Assembly: GCA_964399465.1 (NCBI GenBank) | Contig: CAYNRA010000019.1 | Coordinates: 1-42,015 of the forward strand | DNA length: 42,015 nucleotides | Source: CAYNRA01 sp964399465 | GTDB taxonomy: Bacteria > Bacteroidota > Bacteroidia > Cytophagales > Spirosomataceae | Direction: 5' to 3' | Shown: piece after piece, positions 8,306 to 16,521 of the stretch | How the letters are laid out: each line of letters opens with the position of its first letter | How positions within the stretch are numbered: position 1 is the stretch's first letter | Program-made: the position numbers and the translations under genes | Notes under the pieces: model-generated | Told to the model about the DNA's origin: nothing | Databases searched by the model: none | Seen by the model: only the letters and a program-made list of their open reading frames with translations

Positions 8306-9523
8306 TTATTTTCTGGTTTGTTCTAAAAACTGTTCAATTCGATTGGAGGCAAGTTGGAGTGTATCTGTATTGGGCAAGAAAACAATCCGGAAATGTGCAC
8401 CGTCTGGATAGTTGAAACCCGTACCCGACACGACCAGCACTTTGTGTTCAGTAAGTAAGTCAAACACAAATTGTTCATCATCTTGGAAGGAGAATTGCGT
8501 CAAGTCAATTTTAGGGAATACATACAAAGCGCCCTTGGGTTTTACGCAGGTAATACCTGGAATAGCCGTTAATCTGTCATAGATGAGGTCACGTTGTCTT
8601 GTAAGTCGGCCTTCTGGTGCTACTAAATCTTGGATACTTTGGTATCCGCCGAGTGCGGTCTGAATCGCATATTGCGTAGGAACATTTGCACAAAGACGCA
8701 TACTTGCCAAAAGAGTAAGCCCTTCTAAGAACGACTTTGCTTTGTGTTTTGCTCCACTCGGAATCACCCATCCACCTCGAAAACCTGCTGCTCGGTAGTT
8801 CTTAGATAAACCGCCAAACGTCATGAAAAACACATCATCACTCAAAGTGGCGATAGGAATGTGTTTATTCCCGTCGTATAGGATTTTATCGTAAATTTCA
8901 TCCGAAAATACAATTAAGTTGTGTTTAGCAGCTAGTTCTACAATTTGTTCAAGAACTGCTTTCTCATAGACAGCACCCGTCGGATTATTGGGGTTGATAA
9001 GTACAATAGCTTTCGTTTTGGACGAAATTTTTCTTTCCATATCCGCCAAATCGGGATTCCAATCGGCTTGTTCGTCACAGATATAATGAACGGGTTTTCC
9101 GCCAGAAAGGGCAACGGCGGTTGTCCACAACGGATAATCTGGAGAAGGGATGAGGATTTCGTCGCCGTCATTGAGAAGTGCCTGCATGGTCATGACGATG
9201 AGTTCGCTCACGCCGTTTCCGACAAAAATATCTTCTATAGTGACATCCCGAATACCTATTTGTTGCGTGTAGTGCATGATGGCTTTTCGGGCAGAGAAAA
9301 TACCTAAATGGTGTGAGTAGCCTTGTGCATTGCGAAGATTGAGAATCATATCTTGTACAATTTCGTCGGGTACATCAAAACCAAAAGGGGCAGGATTACC
9401 AATATTTAAATTGATAATTTTTTGGCCGAGCGCTTCCAATTGCTGTGCTTTTTCAAAAACGGGGCCACGAATGGCATAGCTGAGGTTAGCTAGCCGGTTA
9501 CTTTTGAGGAATTCAGACGGCAT
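8306..9523 (-). CDS. alaA: Glutamate-pyruvate aminotransferase AlaA-type
   Basis: PLP-dependent class I/II aminotransferase, 405 residues, the same length as Escherichia coli AlaA and collinear with it from the N-terminus (IRGPV, NLNIGNPAPFGFD) to the C-terminus (HFRIVFLP). It should transfer the amino group of glutamate to pyruvate, making alanine. The PLP lysine is Lys241 in GLSKNYRAAGFRGGW, and NPNNPTG precedes it as expected. It is the last gene of a minus-strand series and begins only 10 bases after the purC stop, so the two are probably co-transcribed. A bidirectional terminator lies just beyond its stop. Confidence 0.92.
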   Translation of the reverse strand: MPSEFLKSNRLANLSYAIRGPVFEKAQQLEALGQKIINLNIGNPAPFGFDVPDEIVQDMILNLRNAQGYSHHLGIFSARKAIMHYTQQIGIRDVTIEDIFVGNGVSELIVMTMQALLNDGDEILIPSPDYPLWTTAVALSGGKPVHYICDEQADWNPDLADMERKISSKTKAIVLINPNNPTGAVYEKAVLEQIVELAAKHNLIVFSDEIYDKILYDGNKHIPIATLSDDVFFMTFGGLSKNYRAAGFRGGWVIPSGAKHKAKSFLEGLTLLASMRLCANVPTQYAIQTALGGYQSIQDLVAPEGRLTRQRDLIYDRLTAIPGITCVKPKGALYVFPKIDLTQFSFQDDEQFVFDLLTEHKVLVVSGTGFNYPDGAHFRIVFLPNTDTLQLASNRIEQFLEQTRK

Positions 9524-9533
9524 AAATTTGGAA

Positions 9534-10481
9534 TTAACGCTTAAAATGTGACATGAATGTACGAATATTATTTTCTACACGCGCAAGAATTCCTTCTTGG
9601 TTGGCAGGAAAAAAAGTTTCCCCTGTTACTTTTTCGTATAATTCAATGTAGCGAGTGCTAATTTCCATCACTTTCTCGTCTGTCATTTCAGGCACTTTTT
9701 GTCCATCTTTTCCTTGAAAACCGTTCTCTATCAACCATTCTCTGACAAACTCTTTGGAAAGTTGTCTTTGAGGTAATTTTTTTTCTTGATATTCTTGGTA
9801 CGTATCCGCATAGAAATAGCGGGAAGAATCAGGAGTATGTACTTCATCAATCAAGTATATTTGTCCGTCTTTTTGCCCAAATTCATATTTGGTATCTACA
9901 AGTATAAGTCCTTGTTCAGCAGCCATTTGTGTGCCTCTATCAAACAAGGCAAGGGCGATATTTTCAAGTTGGATATAGTCTTTTTCTTCGACGATACCCT
10001 GAGCAAGTATCTCTTCTCTTGATATATCTAGGTCGTGTCCTTCGTGTGCTTTCGTGGTTGGAGTAATGATTGGCGAAGGGAGCTTATCATTTTCCTGAAG
10101 ACCATCGGGTAGAGAAACCCCACAAACGGCTCTTTTGCCCGCTTTGTATTCGCGCCAAGCATGTCCTGCCAAATAGCCCCGAACTACCATCTCTACGGGA
10201 AATGTTGTACAATGAAGTCCCACAGATACATTGGGGTCTGGAACAGCCTCAAGCCAATTCGGAACAATATCAGATGTAGCTTTTAGAAATTTGGCAGCAA
10301 TTTGATTTAACACTTGCCCCTTGCAAGGGATTGGTCGGGGTAAAATCACATCGAATGCCGAGATACGGTCTGTGGCGACCATGACTAATTGCTCTCCGAA
10401 ATGATAAACATCTCTAACTTTTCCTTGATAAAAACCTGTTTGTCCTTCAAATGTGAAGTGGGTTCCTTGAATAACATGCAT
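9534..10481 (-). CDS. purC: SAICAR synthase (phosphoribosylaminoimidazole-succinocarboxamide synthase)
   Basis: Purine biosynthesis enzyme that joins CAIR with aspartate using ATP to form SAICAR. Motifs are GKVRDVY, ATDRISAFDV, EMVVRGYLAGHAWREY, the ATP-site block LVDTKYEFG and LIDEVHTPDSSRYF. I start at the ATG complementary to 10479-10481, giving 315 residues that begin as the family does. The longer frame back to 10544 would add 21 unrelated residues and overlap the upstream gene. Length and the EVHTPDSSR tail fit the long, yeast-like SAICAR synthases. It follows the BatC-like gene by about 50 bases and precedes alaA by 10. purD lies at 20611 on the other strand, so the purine genes are dispersed. 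Confidence 0.95.
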   Translation of the reverse strand: MHVIQGTHFTFEGQTGFYQGKVRDVYHFGEQLVMVATDRISAFDVILPRPIPCKGQVLNQIAAKFLKATSDIVPNWLEAVPDPNVSVGLHCTTFPVEMVVRGYLAGHAWREYKAGKRAVCGVSLPDGLQENDKLPSPIITPTTKAHEGHDLDISREEILAQGIVEEKDYIQLENIALALFDRGTQMAAEQGLILVDTKYEFGQKDGQIYLIDEVHTPDSSRYFYADTYQEYQEKKLPQRQLSKEFVREWLIENGFQGKDGQKVPEMTDEKVMEISTRYIELYEKVTGETFFPANQEGILARVENNIRTFMSHFKR

Positions 10482-10533
10482 GAATAAAAAATTTAAAGAG
10501 AATGAGCGGCTTAGTTTAAAATGAGTGGTAAAA

Positions 10534-11193
10534 TTACCAATCATTTTCTGTTTTCTCGGAGGAAATTGTCATTTTTTTAGGAGCAAATCCTTGACGTTCA
10601 CTTGCTTTTAAATTTTCTAAGATTTGCAATGCTGTCTCTCGACTTATTCTAGATGGTGTATTTGACACTAAATCTGCTTCCTTTTCCTGAGAATTTACTG
10701 TATTTTCAGGTTGATCTTTAATAGATTCTGGTGTGGTCATAGGTGGGGGGGGAGCAGTCGGATTATATAACTTTTTCAATAATTCGTAATTGAAACGAGC
10801 TATGTCATTCGCCGGATTTTCTTGGATAGCAAAGACGAGTTGCTGAATTGCTGAAGAGGTGTCTTTTTGTGCAACCAATAATAAACTTTGTTGAGTGAGG
10901 ATTCGAGAGCGAATTGTCGAATTCTTAATTTTACCAAGTTTGGAAAGAAGTAAATCAGCTTGTTCAAAATCACCTACCTGAAAATAGGCATCAGCCGCAA
11001 TCATTCTAATTTCTGGTTCTACAATCGTACTGATAGAAATGTACGATGAATAGGCGCGGATAATTTCATCTGGTTTGTTCTCTTTAACTGCTTTTTCTAT
11101 ACTCGTTTTTAATCTGTTTCTTTGTTCAATGGAAGAAATAGATGAAAAATTTTGAAACAAAAAGAAAAGATAAAAAAAGACAATTTCAATCAT
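10534..11193 (-). CDS. batC: BatC-like tetratricopeptide protein
   Basis: 219 residues with an N-terminal hydrophobic segment (signal or anchor, residues 1-20). Helical TPR-like repeats follow at ~45-150 (AADAYFQVGDFEQADLLL, then TSSAIQQLVFAIQENPANDIARFNYELL), and then a proline-rich, low-complexity tail. The tail ends in a short conserved-looking helix (SRETALQILENLKASERQG), as in many BatC/BatE-type proteins. The start codon overlaps the stop of the VWA gene (TAATG), so the two are translationally coupled. In Bacteroidota this arrangement is the BatB-BatC part of the aerotolerance operon. A run of eight G (10745-10752) encodes the polyproline stretch. Function: probable protein-interaction partner of BatB; its biochemical role is not known. 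Confidence 0.7.
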   Translation of the reverse strand: MIEIVFFYLFFLFQNFSSISSIEQRNRLKTSIEKAVKENKPDEIIRAYSSYISISTIVEPEIRMIAADAYFQVGDFEQADLLLSKLGKIKNSTIRSRILTQQSLLLVAQKDTSSAIQQLVFAIQENPANDIARFNYELLKKLYNPTAPPPPMTTPESIKDQPENTVNSQEKEADLVSNTPSRISRETALQILENLKASERQGFAPKKMTISSEKTENDW

Positions 11194-12161
11194 TATAACT
11201 TGACGTTTTGAATGGTAATGATGATGTCTAAACTCAATAAGATGAGTCCAAGGAGTAAAAAGTAATAATACTTATCATTGGCAATTAAAATCTTACGTAA
11301 ATCTATAGAGCCTGATTGGATGGATTGAGTTGACTCTATTAGTTGGAATACGAGATCTCCCGGATTAGTGGTAGATAAATAGTTTAGGTTGGATTTGGTG
11401 TAGTTGCTTATCTCTCTTAAAAATAAGTCATTGCGCTTTGTTACCACTGGATTACCATTGGAGTCAACTTTTGATTTACCAGCCATCTTTATGGTTCCCC
11501 CTTCAGGTGTTCCTACTCCAATGAAAAAAGTATGAATTTTATTTTTCGGGTAAAAACGAAGCTGATCTGGCGTCGAAGATCCAAAATGTTCTCCATCCGT
11601 GAATAAAAAAACGACACGTGCGGTATGAGATTGACTGGCTAATTCGGCAAACTTATTTTGGGCTAAAACGAGTGGATTGATCAAATCTGAACCTTGATCT
11701 TTCATTTGCCAAGTAGCCAATTGTTGAATATGAGATTTAAGTGTGTACGTATCGTAGGTGAGTGGAGTACGTAAAAGTGCATTTTTAGCAAAAATGATTA
11801 AACCAATTCGGTTTTCACTTAATCCTTCAACTAGTTGAATGAGTGCCATTTTTGTCCGTTCAAGTCGAGTGGGGGCTATGTCTTGGGCATCCATAGAATT
11901 GGATAAATCTACAGCAATAAATATGTCTTTGCTTGTAGCCCTTGCTTCTATTTCAGAGATTCCAAAACTAGGTCCTAAAAGTGCGATGATAAGTAAAGAA
12001 AAAGCAGCACCTCTAAGGAATGTTTTGATGATAATTGAACGTGCTGTTGTTCCTACTTTTTTGGAAACCAAGTGAACACGAAAAAAGTACCAACCATACA
12101 AAGCTAGAAATAGGAAGATAAAAAGGTATTCTGTGGTAGAAAGCGACTTACTCCAATTCAT
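11193..12161 (-). CDS. batB: BatB-like von Willebrand factor A membrane protein
   Basis: 322 residues. Membrane segments lie near residues 11-29, 48-66 and 296-318, with a VWA domain between them facing the periplasm. The metal-ion-dependent adhesion site is DLSNSMDAQD (85 onward), followed by the conserved threonine region (LLRTPLTYD) and the aspartate block FLFTDGEHFG. This is the layout of BatA/BatB aerotolerance proteins, and BatB is favoured because a BatC-like gene follows and overlaps by one base. The other usual members (moxR, DUF58, batA, batD, batE) are not adjacent: the upstream neighbour is an unrelated oxidoreductase. Confidence 0.75.
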   Translation of the reverse strand: MNWSKSLSTTEYLFIFLFLALYGWYFFRVHLVSKKVGTTARSIIIKTFLRGAAFSLLIIALLGPSFGISEIEARATSKDIFIAVDLSNSMDAQDIAPTRLERTKMALIQLVEGLSENRIGLIIFAKNALLRTPLTYDTYTLKSHIQQLATWQMKDQGSDLINPLVLAQNKFAELASQSHTARVVFLFTDGEHFGSSTPDQLRFYPKNKIHTFFIGVGTPEGGTIKMAGKSKVDSNGNPVVTKRNDLFLREISNYTKSNLNYLSTTNPGDLVFQLIESTQSIQSGSIDLRKILIANDKYYYFLLLGLILLSLDIIITIQNVKL

Positions 12162-12264
12162 TCAACGTATTTCAATAAAAAGTAATAAACAAAGTTCGTA
12201 CTTTCTTCACATTTACTCTAACGATTCATTGAATAATTTCCAGCTTCGTATGTTGGTATTCAAA

Positions 12265-13344
12265 TTACGATAAGTGAACAACTTGTCCAGTTCTTACAGA
12301 TTCATCGCAGGCAAAAGCGATACGTAAACTATTTACGGCATCTGTCAAATGTTCAGTTAAGTCCAGATTTTCAGTGATTGCTTTGTAAAAGTATGCTTGT
12401 TCTCTGTTGCATAATTCTTGGTGGTTAGGTTCATCAGATAAATTATACCAAATATCTTCTTTCGTGAAGTTATTAAAGGAATCAATATCTGCGTGGTGGT
12501 ACTTGAGAGATTCAGTTTTTGTATGTGAATCCACATCATCCGATTTTCCACTTGCTCCCGCTTCTTTAGCGACAATGGATACACAACCTTTGGGGCCCAT
12601 AACATCTTTAATGAAAAAGGCAGTTTCACTGACCATCGGCCCCCATGCGGCTTCGTACCAACCTACAGAGCCGTCCTCAAAACGGATTTGTAATTGTCCA
12701 TAATTGTAGTTTCCAGCAGGAATATCCTCTGTGAGACGTGCGCCAATAGCAGTTACCTGAACGGGCTTCGAGCGAGTCATCAAACACATGATATCAATGT
12801 AATGAACGCCGCAGTCAACAATTGGACTCAGACTTTTCATGAGGTTTCTATGAACATCCCACATCACGCCATGACTTTGTTGATTTAAGTTCATCCGCAT
12901 AACTAACGGTTTTCCTAATGTTTGGGCGAGTTCAACGAACTTGCTCCAAGAAGGGTGATGTCGTAAAATATAGCCAACAACGACTTTTTTGTCTGCCTTT
13001 AGGGCGGCATCCATTACACGTTCTGCCCCTGCAACTGAATCGGCTAATGGCTTTTCGATGAATACATGGCAACCAGCGGCTATGGCTTGCAACGCGTACT
13101 CTTCGTGTGTGTCTGGATAAGTAGAAATACAGACGGCATCTGGTCTGGTTTCCGCCAAAGCTGTTGTGTACGTATCATAAAGAGGATACGTGGTACCTAA
13201 TTTGGCGTTTAGGCGTTCTTTACTAGTGCCTGGGGATACTAATCCACAAATTTCAAACGAGGGATGATGATGATAAGCTGTAGCATGGGAAGCCCCCATA
13301 TTGCCACAACCAACGACCAATACGCGAAGGAGTGATGTAGGCAT
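12265..13344 (-). CDS. Gfo/Idh/MocA family oxidoreductase
   Basis: NAD(P)-dependent dehydrogenase of 359 residues. The Rossmann motif GCGNMG is at 12-17, and the family's EKP motif is at 97-99 in HVFIEKPL, with Lys98 the likely catalytic lysine. A DCGVHYID block supplies the conserved aspartate/histidine of the C-terminal domain. The family acts on sugars, inositols and related hydroxyl compounds; the substrate cannot be fixed here. A spacer of 103 bases separates it from the batB-like gene, so co-transcription is possible but not shown. A candidate -7 box lies 38-45 bases upstream of the start. Confidence 0.88.
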   Translation of the reverse strand: MPTSLLRVLVVGCGNMGASHATAYHHHPSFEICGLVSPGTSKERLNAKLGTTYPLYDTYTTALAETRPDAVCISTYPDTHEEYALQAIAAGCHVFIEKPLADSVAGAERVMDAALKADKKVVVGYILRHHPSWSKFVELAQTLGKPLVMRMNLNQQSHGVMWDVHRNLMKSLSPIVDCGVHYIDIMCLMTRSKPVQVTAIGARLTEDIPAGNYNYGQLQIRFEDGSVGWYEAAWGPMVSETAFFIKDVMGPKGCVSIVAKEAGASGKSDDVDSHTKTESLKYHHADIDSFNNFTKEDIWYNLSDEPNHQELCNREQAYFYKAITENLDLTEHLTDAVNSLRIAFACDESVRTGQVVHLS

Positions 13345-13381
13345 GTTTTAGGTTGAATTTAGATGATTTCTTTGTTTTGAA

Positions 13382-13389
13382 CAAATATA
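13382..13389 (-). promoter_or_regulatory. Putative -7 box of the Gfo/Idh/MocA gene
   Basis: Read on the minus strand the sequence is TATATTTG, a perfect TAnnTTTG, 38 bases before the start codon. No TTTG is found at the usual -33 distance, so this remains tentative. Confidence 0.35.
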
Positions 13390-13466
13390 CAAATTTTTTA
13401 AAAAGTATAATTAGCATCCATTGACAGCGAAATTTTTCGAGCTAAACGAATTTAAGTACTTAATTT

Positions 13467-13496
13467 AAGGTATGTTTTAATTCTTTGACATACCTT
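13467..13496. promoter_or_regulatory. Inverted repeat upstream of the RiPP-like operon
   Basis: Perfect 9-bp arms AAGGTATGT (13467-13475) and ACATACCTT (13488-13496) separated by 12 bases that include TTCTTTG. It lies 61 bases upstream of the first gene of the operon. With no T run after it, an operator or 5'-leader hairpin is more likely than a terminator. No convincing TAnnTTTG box was found, so the promoter itself is not assigned. Confidence 0.5.
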
Positions 13497-13557
13497 GTTG
13501 GCAGAATCGAAACTCTTCCGTTTTTTGCATTCAATCAAGCCATTAATCGAGAAAACC

Positions 13558-14637
13558 ATGAAAACCATGAAAAAACACGTACTCTATTTACTGCTTTTTT
13601 GTACTGTGCCTAGCTATGCACAACTAGCTCTATATTCGTTTGCCGGAAATGTGGGTGACGAGACTTCTGCATCCAGCACAGATACAGACTTAAACAGCAC
13701 AGCATTTCCTTTAAGGCGTGGATCTGGCGTAATCGCTACAACCAAAACCAACGTTTTTGCTTCTAGATCATGGGTTGGTACTCAGCTAGATACAACAAAG
13801 TATCTCATGTTCTCAATCGCACCTTCCCCAAATTATGGTTTGGAATTAGGTGGACTAACGTTTTCTATTGAGCGTTCTACTACTGGTCCCACCGCTTATT
13901 CTGTTACTTATTTGATGAATGGTGTGGAAACACAGTTGGGAATGGGTACGTTAGCTGGAACTACACAAAATCTTCAACTTAACCTAAGTATTCAATCGGT
14001 AAATCCTATTCTTTTTAAAATTTATGCTTGGGGGGCATCTAGTAGTGTTGGTACGTTTCACCTTAGAAATCAATTGAGTCTGACAGGAACGTCCCCACTT
14101 CCTGTAAAATGGCGTTTTTTCACAGCGCAACAAAAAAGTGACTTGGCTGGAGTTCTTTTGCAATGGGAAACAGCCGAAGAAGACAACGTTCAGTATTTTG
14201 CTGTCGAGAAAAGTACCAATGCGAAAGATTTCACTTCCATTCATATAGAAAATCCGAGAGGACAAGGTGGGGCAGGAGCTACGTATTCATTTGTAGATAT
14301 ATTGCCAAACAAAGAAACAACCTATTATAGACTCAAAGCAGTGGATTGGACTAAAGAGGTGGCTTTTTCTACGCTACGAACGGTAAATCGAAATTATATT
14401 CCGCTAGATGAAGTGCTAATTTATCCAAATCCAACCCAAGATATTGTCACATTAGCCGAAAACCGTTTCGTAGCTGCCCAGATTTTAAACCAGAACGGAC
14501 AAGTTGTTTTGAAAGAATCATGGCCAAAATCACTTTCCCAAATTTCAATGAAACATCTTCCAGAAGGAAAATATTACCTTCAACTCCAATCAAAAAACGG
14601 AGAAATTACCCATGAAATCATCTACAAAGCAAATTAA
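13558..14637 (+). CDS. T9SS type A sorting-domain protein, first gene of RiPP-like operon
   Basis: Secreted protein of 360 residues from the ATG at 13558 (a second ATG at 13567 is equally possible). A signal peptide ends at SYAQ. Residues ~23-180 form a beta-rich domain of the kind often found in Bacteroidota surface proteins (LALYSFAGNVGDE ... NPILFKIYAWGASSSVGTFHLRN). A fibronectin-like segment follows (LPVKWRFFTAQQ ... LQWETAEEDNVQYFAVEKS ... YYRLKAVDW). The last ~75 residues are a T9SS C-terminal domain (VLIYPNPTQDIVTL ... LPEGKYYLQLQSKNG). It should cross the outer membrane through the T9SS and be anchored or released. Only 15 bases separate it from the lasso-type precursor gene. No enzymatic motif was recognised. 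Confidence 0.85.
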   Translation: MKTMKKHVLYLLLFCTVPSYAQLALYSFAGNVGDETSASSTDTDLNSTAFPLRRGSGVIATTKTNVFASRSWVGTQLDTTKYLMFSIAPSPNYGLELGGLTFSIERSTTGPTAYSVTYLMNGVETQLGMGTLAGTTQNLQLNLSIQSVNPILFKIYAWGASSSVGTFHLRNQLSLTGTSPLPVKWRFFTAQQKSDLAGVLLQWETAEEDNVQYFAVEKSTNAKDFTSIHIENPRGQGGAGATYSFVDILPNKETTYYRLKAVDWTKEVAFSTLRTVNRNYIPLDEVLIYPNPTQDIVTLAENRFVAAQILNQNGQVVLKESWPKSLSQISMKHLPEGKYYLQLQSKNGEITHEIIYKAN

Positions 14638-14652
14638 ATAATTTAGAATACC

Positions 14653-14790
14653 ATGAAAACTGAGAATAAACCAACGAAAAAAAAATACGTGAAACCGGTC
14701 GTTAAAAGAAAGGGATCAGTTGCTAAAATTACGGCCAAAACGGGTTCAACGATTGATTTTGGTTCTGCTTACAATGATGAAGAGTTTTAA
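14653..14790 (+). CDS. Lasso-type RiPP precursor peptide (45 aa)
   Basis: Short gene encoding 45 residues. The leader carries Y12-x2-P15-x-V17-x3-G21-x5-T27, which matches the lasso-peptide leader motif YxxPxLxxxGxxxxxT in spacing at every position, with Val in place of Leu. That motif is what RiPP recognition elements bind in known systems. The following 18 residues (28-45) are short and polar and contain one acid at a useful place, Asp35, then an acidic end (NDEEF). The stop is 3 bases from the ATG of an asparagine-synthetase-like enzyme, the lasso ring-forming enzyme family. A run of nine A (14677-14685) encodes three leader lysines. The motif and neighbour make a RiPP precursor likely; the final product is unknown. 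Confidence 0.78.
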   Translation: MKTENKPTKKKYVKPVVKRKGSVAKITAKTGSTIDFGSAYNDEEF

Positions 14791-14793
14791 ACT

Positions 14794-16521
14794 ATGCTTC
14801 TTATTTGTCATCCCGACAGTCCGCCAACATCTAGTGGAAATACACTTTTTTGGCACTGTTTTTTAGACAAACAGTACCTACTTTGGTACACGTCGGCTTT
14901 GGAATTTTCTGACGAAGAAATTCGGTCTCAATTGGATTCTCTGGACTCTGAGGAAGACTTATATTTGGGGCCGTCTTACAGTTTTATTCTTTGGGATAAA
15001 AAGCTGAAAAAACATTGGGTACAGGTAGATGAGTTTGCGACTTGCCCTTTGTTTTTTTTTGCATCTAAGGGTTTCTTTTATGTCACGGATATTTTCAAGG
15101 AGCTGGTTGACCTATGTAATCATTCCCTGAAAATAAATCAAGATTTTGTGCAAGAATATCTTCAACCTTTTGCTTCTAGTAAGGTGGTACATAACCAGAC
15201 TGTCTATGATGAGATTGAACGAATTTTACCCCAGCATCGCCTCCTTATTGATATAAATGGGAATTTTGTTCTTGAACATTACTTAAAAAATTGGATTCCC
15301 AAATATAAAAACCATCACCCAGATGAGATTGTTCAGCATGTAAGAGACCATTTTATCGCGTCTATCCACCAATCCACAGCATCAAATAACCAAGTTGCTG
15401 CGAATCTAAGTGGTGGCCTAGATTCATCATCTATTGTTTCTAATTTACTCCATTTGAATCGAAATGTTCGGGCTTTGTATGCCGTGATTGATGGCAAAGA
15501 AGCAGATGAATCTCTGTACATCCAAGCAATAGAGGTATATTTTTCTAACTTTTATGCAGATAAAATACCTGTACCGCCCGCAAAGTATTCCTCTGTTCAA
15601 AGTACGACGATTTTGATGGGACAACCTGATGGAATGGCAGCACCTTCGGCACTTCATATCCCTCTTTTTGCGGTAGTAAAGGAGAATAATATTTCTCTTT
15701 TTTTCTCTGGACATGGCGGAGATTCTATCATTGGAACAAATGAATTTTATAGTTCAGCAATTTGGGAAAATCAGAATTTTCAGGTATTGAATCAATGGAA
15801 AACGTCGTCTCATTTTCGATTTTCTCATTATCTGTCTGCTTGGATAAAAGCTTCCACTGTTTGGAGAGAAAAAGGAATTCTTTTTTTTCTCACCAAACAG
15901 TTCAAATGTTTTCTACATGGTGTTTTACCCGTCACGAATCTAAAAATTTTTGCGAAGCAACTCATCCAAATTCCAAGGGAAAGAAGTAAACCTTTTTTAC
16001 CTAAAATAAAGCAGTTACAAACCCCCATTGGACTTACTTCGGAGCAAAAAAAGCATTGGGAAAGTCACTTTTCACAAATTACTATTACCGCAAACGAATT
16101 GTTGTATGTTCTCGGACGAACGTATGGAACAAAGGTTGTCTTTCCTTTGCAAGATTTTGATTTGTTCGAATGGGCACTCTGTTTCTCGAGTGAACGAAAT
16201 TTTGCTTTGGGCGCCCGAAGAGGATTGTTGCGAGAAGCAATGAAGGGAATTTTACCTGAAAAAATAAGACAAAGAACCTCCAAGGCTACATTTACCACGT
16301 ATTTGTGCCATTCTTTGAGAAATTTACTGCAAGCATTTCCAGAGAAAACAGAAATGACTTTTCAAGAGAACTTGTTTATTTCAAAAAAAGAGTGGGCAAA
16401 ATGGAAAATTACTAAAGAGGAGGTTTTGAAAAATAAAAAAGTATCCATGAAACAAATTGAACAATGCTTCAAAATAACGTATTTCTTGATTTGGTTAAAC
16501 AATTTTCCTCCTTCCTCTTGA
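14794..16521 (+). CDS. Asparagine-synthetase-like lasso cyclase homologue
   Basis: 575 residues. The ATP-pyrophosphatase motif SGGLDSS is at 206-212. A second nucleotide-site block, FSGHGGDS, is at 304-311. The C-terminal RRGLLREAMKGILPEKIRQRTSKATF region (475-500) is typical of asparagine synthetase B and lasso cyclases. The N-terminal ~180 residues correspond to the glutaminase domain, but residue 2 is Leu, not the catalytic Cys of class II amidotransferases. It therefore should not use glutamine, as in McjC-type lasso cyclases, which adenylate a side-chain carboxylate of the precursor and close the ring on an amine. It starts 3 bases after the precursor gene, which fits. A cell-wall or exopolysaccharide amidotransferase role is the alternative. 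Confidence 0.82.
   Translation: MLLICHPDSPPTSSGNTLFWHCFLDKQYLLWYTSALEFSDEEIRSQLDSLDSEEDLYLGPSYSFILWDKKLKKHWVQVDEFATCPLFFFASKGFFYVTDIFKELVDLCNHSLKINQDFVQEYLQPFASSKVVHNQTVYDEIERILPQHRLLIDINGNFVLEHYLKNWIPKYKNHHPDEIVQHVRDHFIASIHQSTASNNQVAANLSGGLDSSSIVSNLLHLNRNVRALYAVIDGKEADESLYIQAIEVYFSNFYADKIPVPPAKYSSVQSTTILMGQPDGMAAPSALHIPLFAVVKENNISLFFSGHGGDSIIGTNEFYSSAIWENQNFQVLNQWKTSSHFRFSHYLSAWIKASTVWREKGILFFLTKQFKCFLHGVLPVTNLKIFAKQLIQIPRERSKPFLPKIKQLQTPIGLTSEQKKHWESHFSQITITANELLYVLGRTYGTKVVFPLQDFDLFEWALCFSSERNFALGARRGLLREAMKGILPEKIRQRTSKATFTTYLCHSLRNLLQAFPEKTEMTFQENLFISKKEWAKWKITKEEVLKNKKVSMKQIEQCFKITYFLIWLNNFPPSS

Noticed and set aside
10482..10544. Longer purC start at 10544
   Set aside because: The extra 21 residues are unlike SAICAR synthases and the start would lie inside the BatC-like gene.
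13421..13426. TTGACA as a sigma70 -35 box upstream of the RiPP-like operon
   Set aside because: No TATAAT-like box at 16-18 bases, and Bacteroidota promoters use a different consensus.
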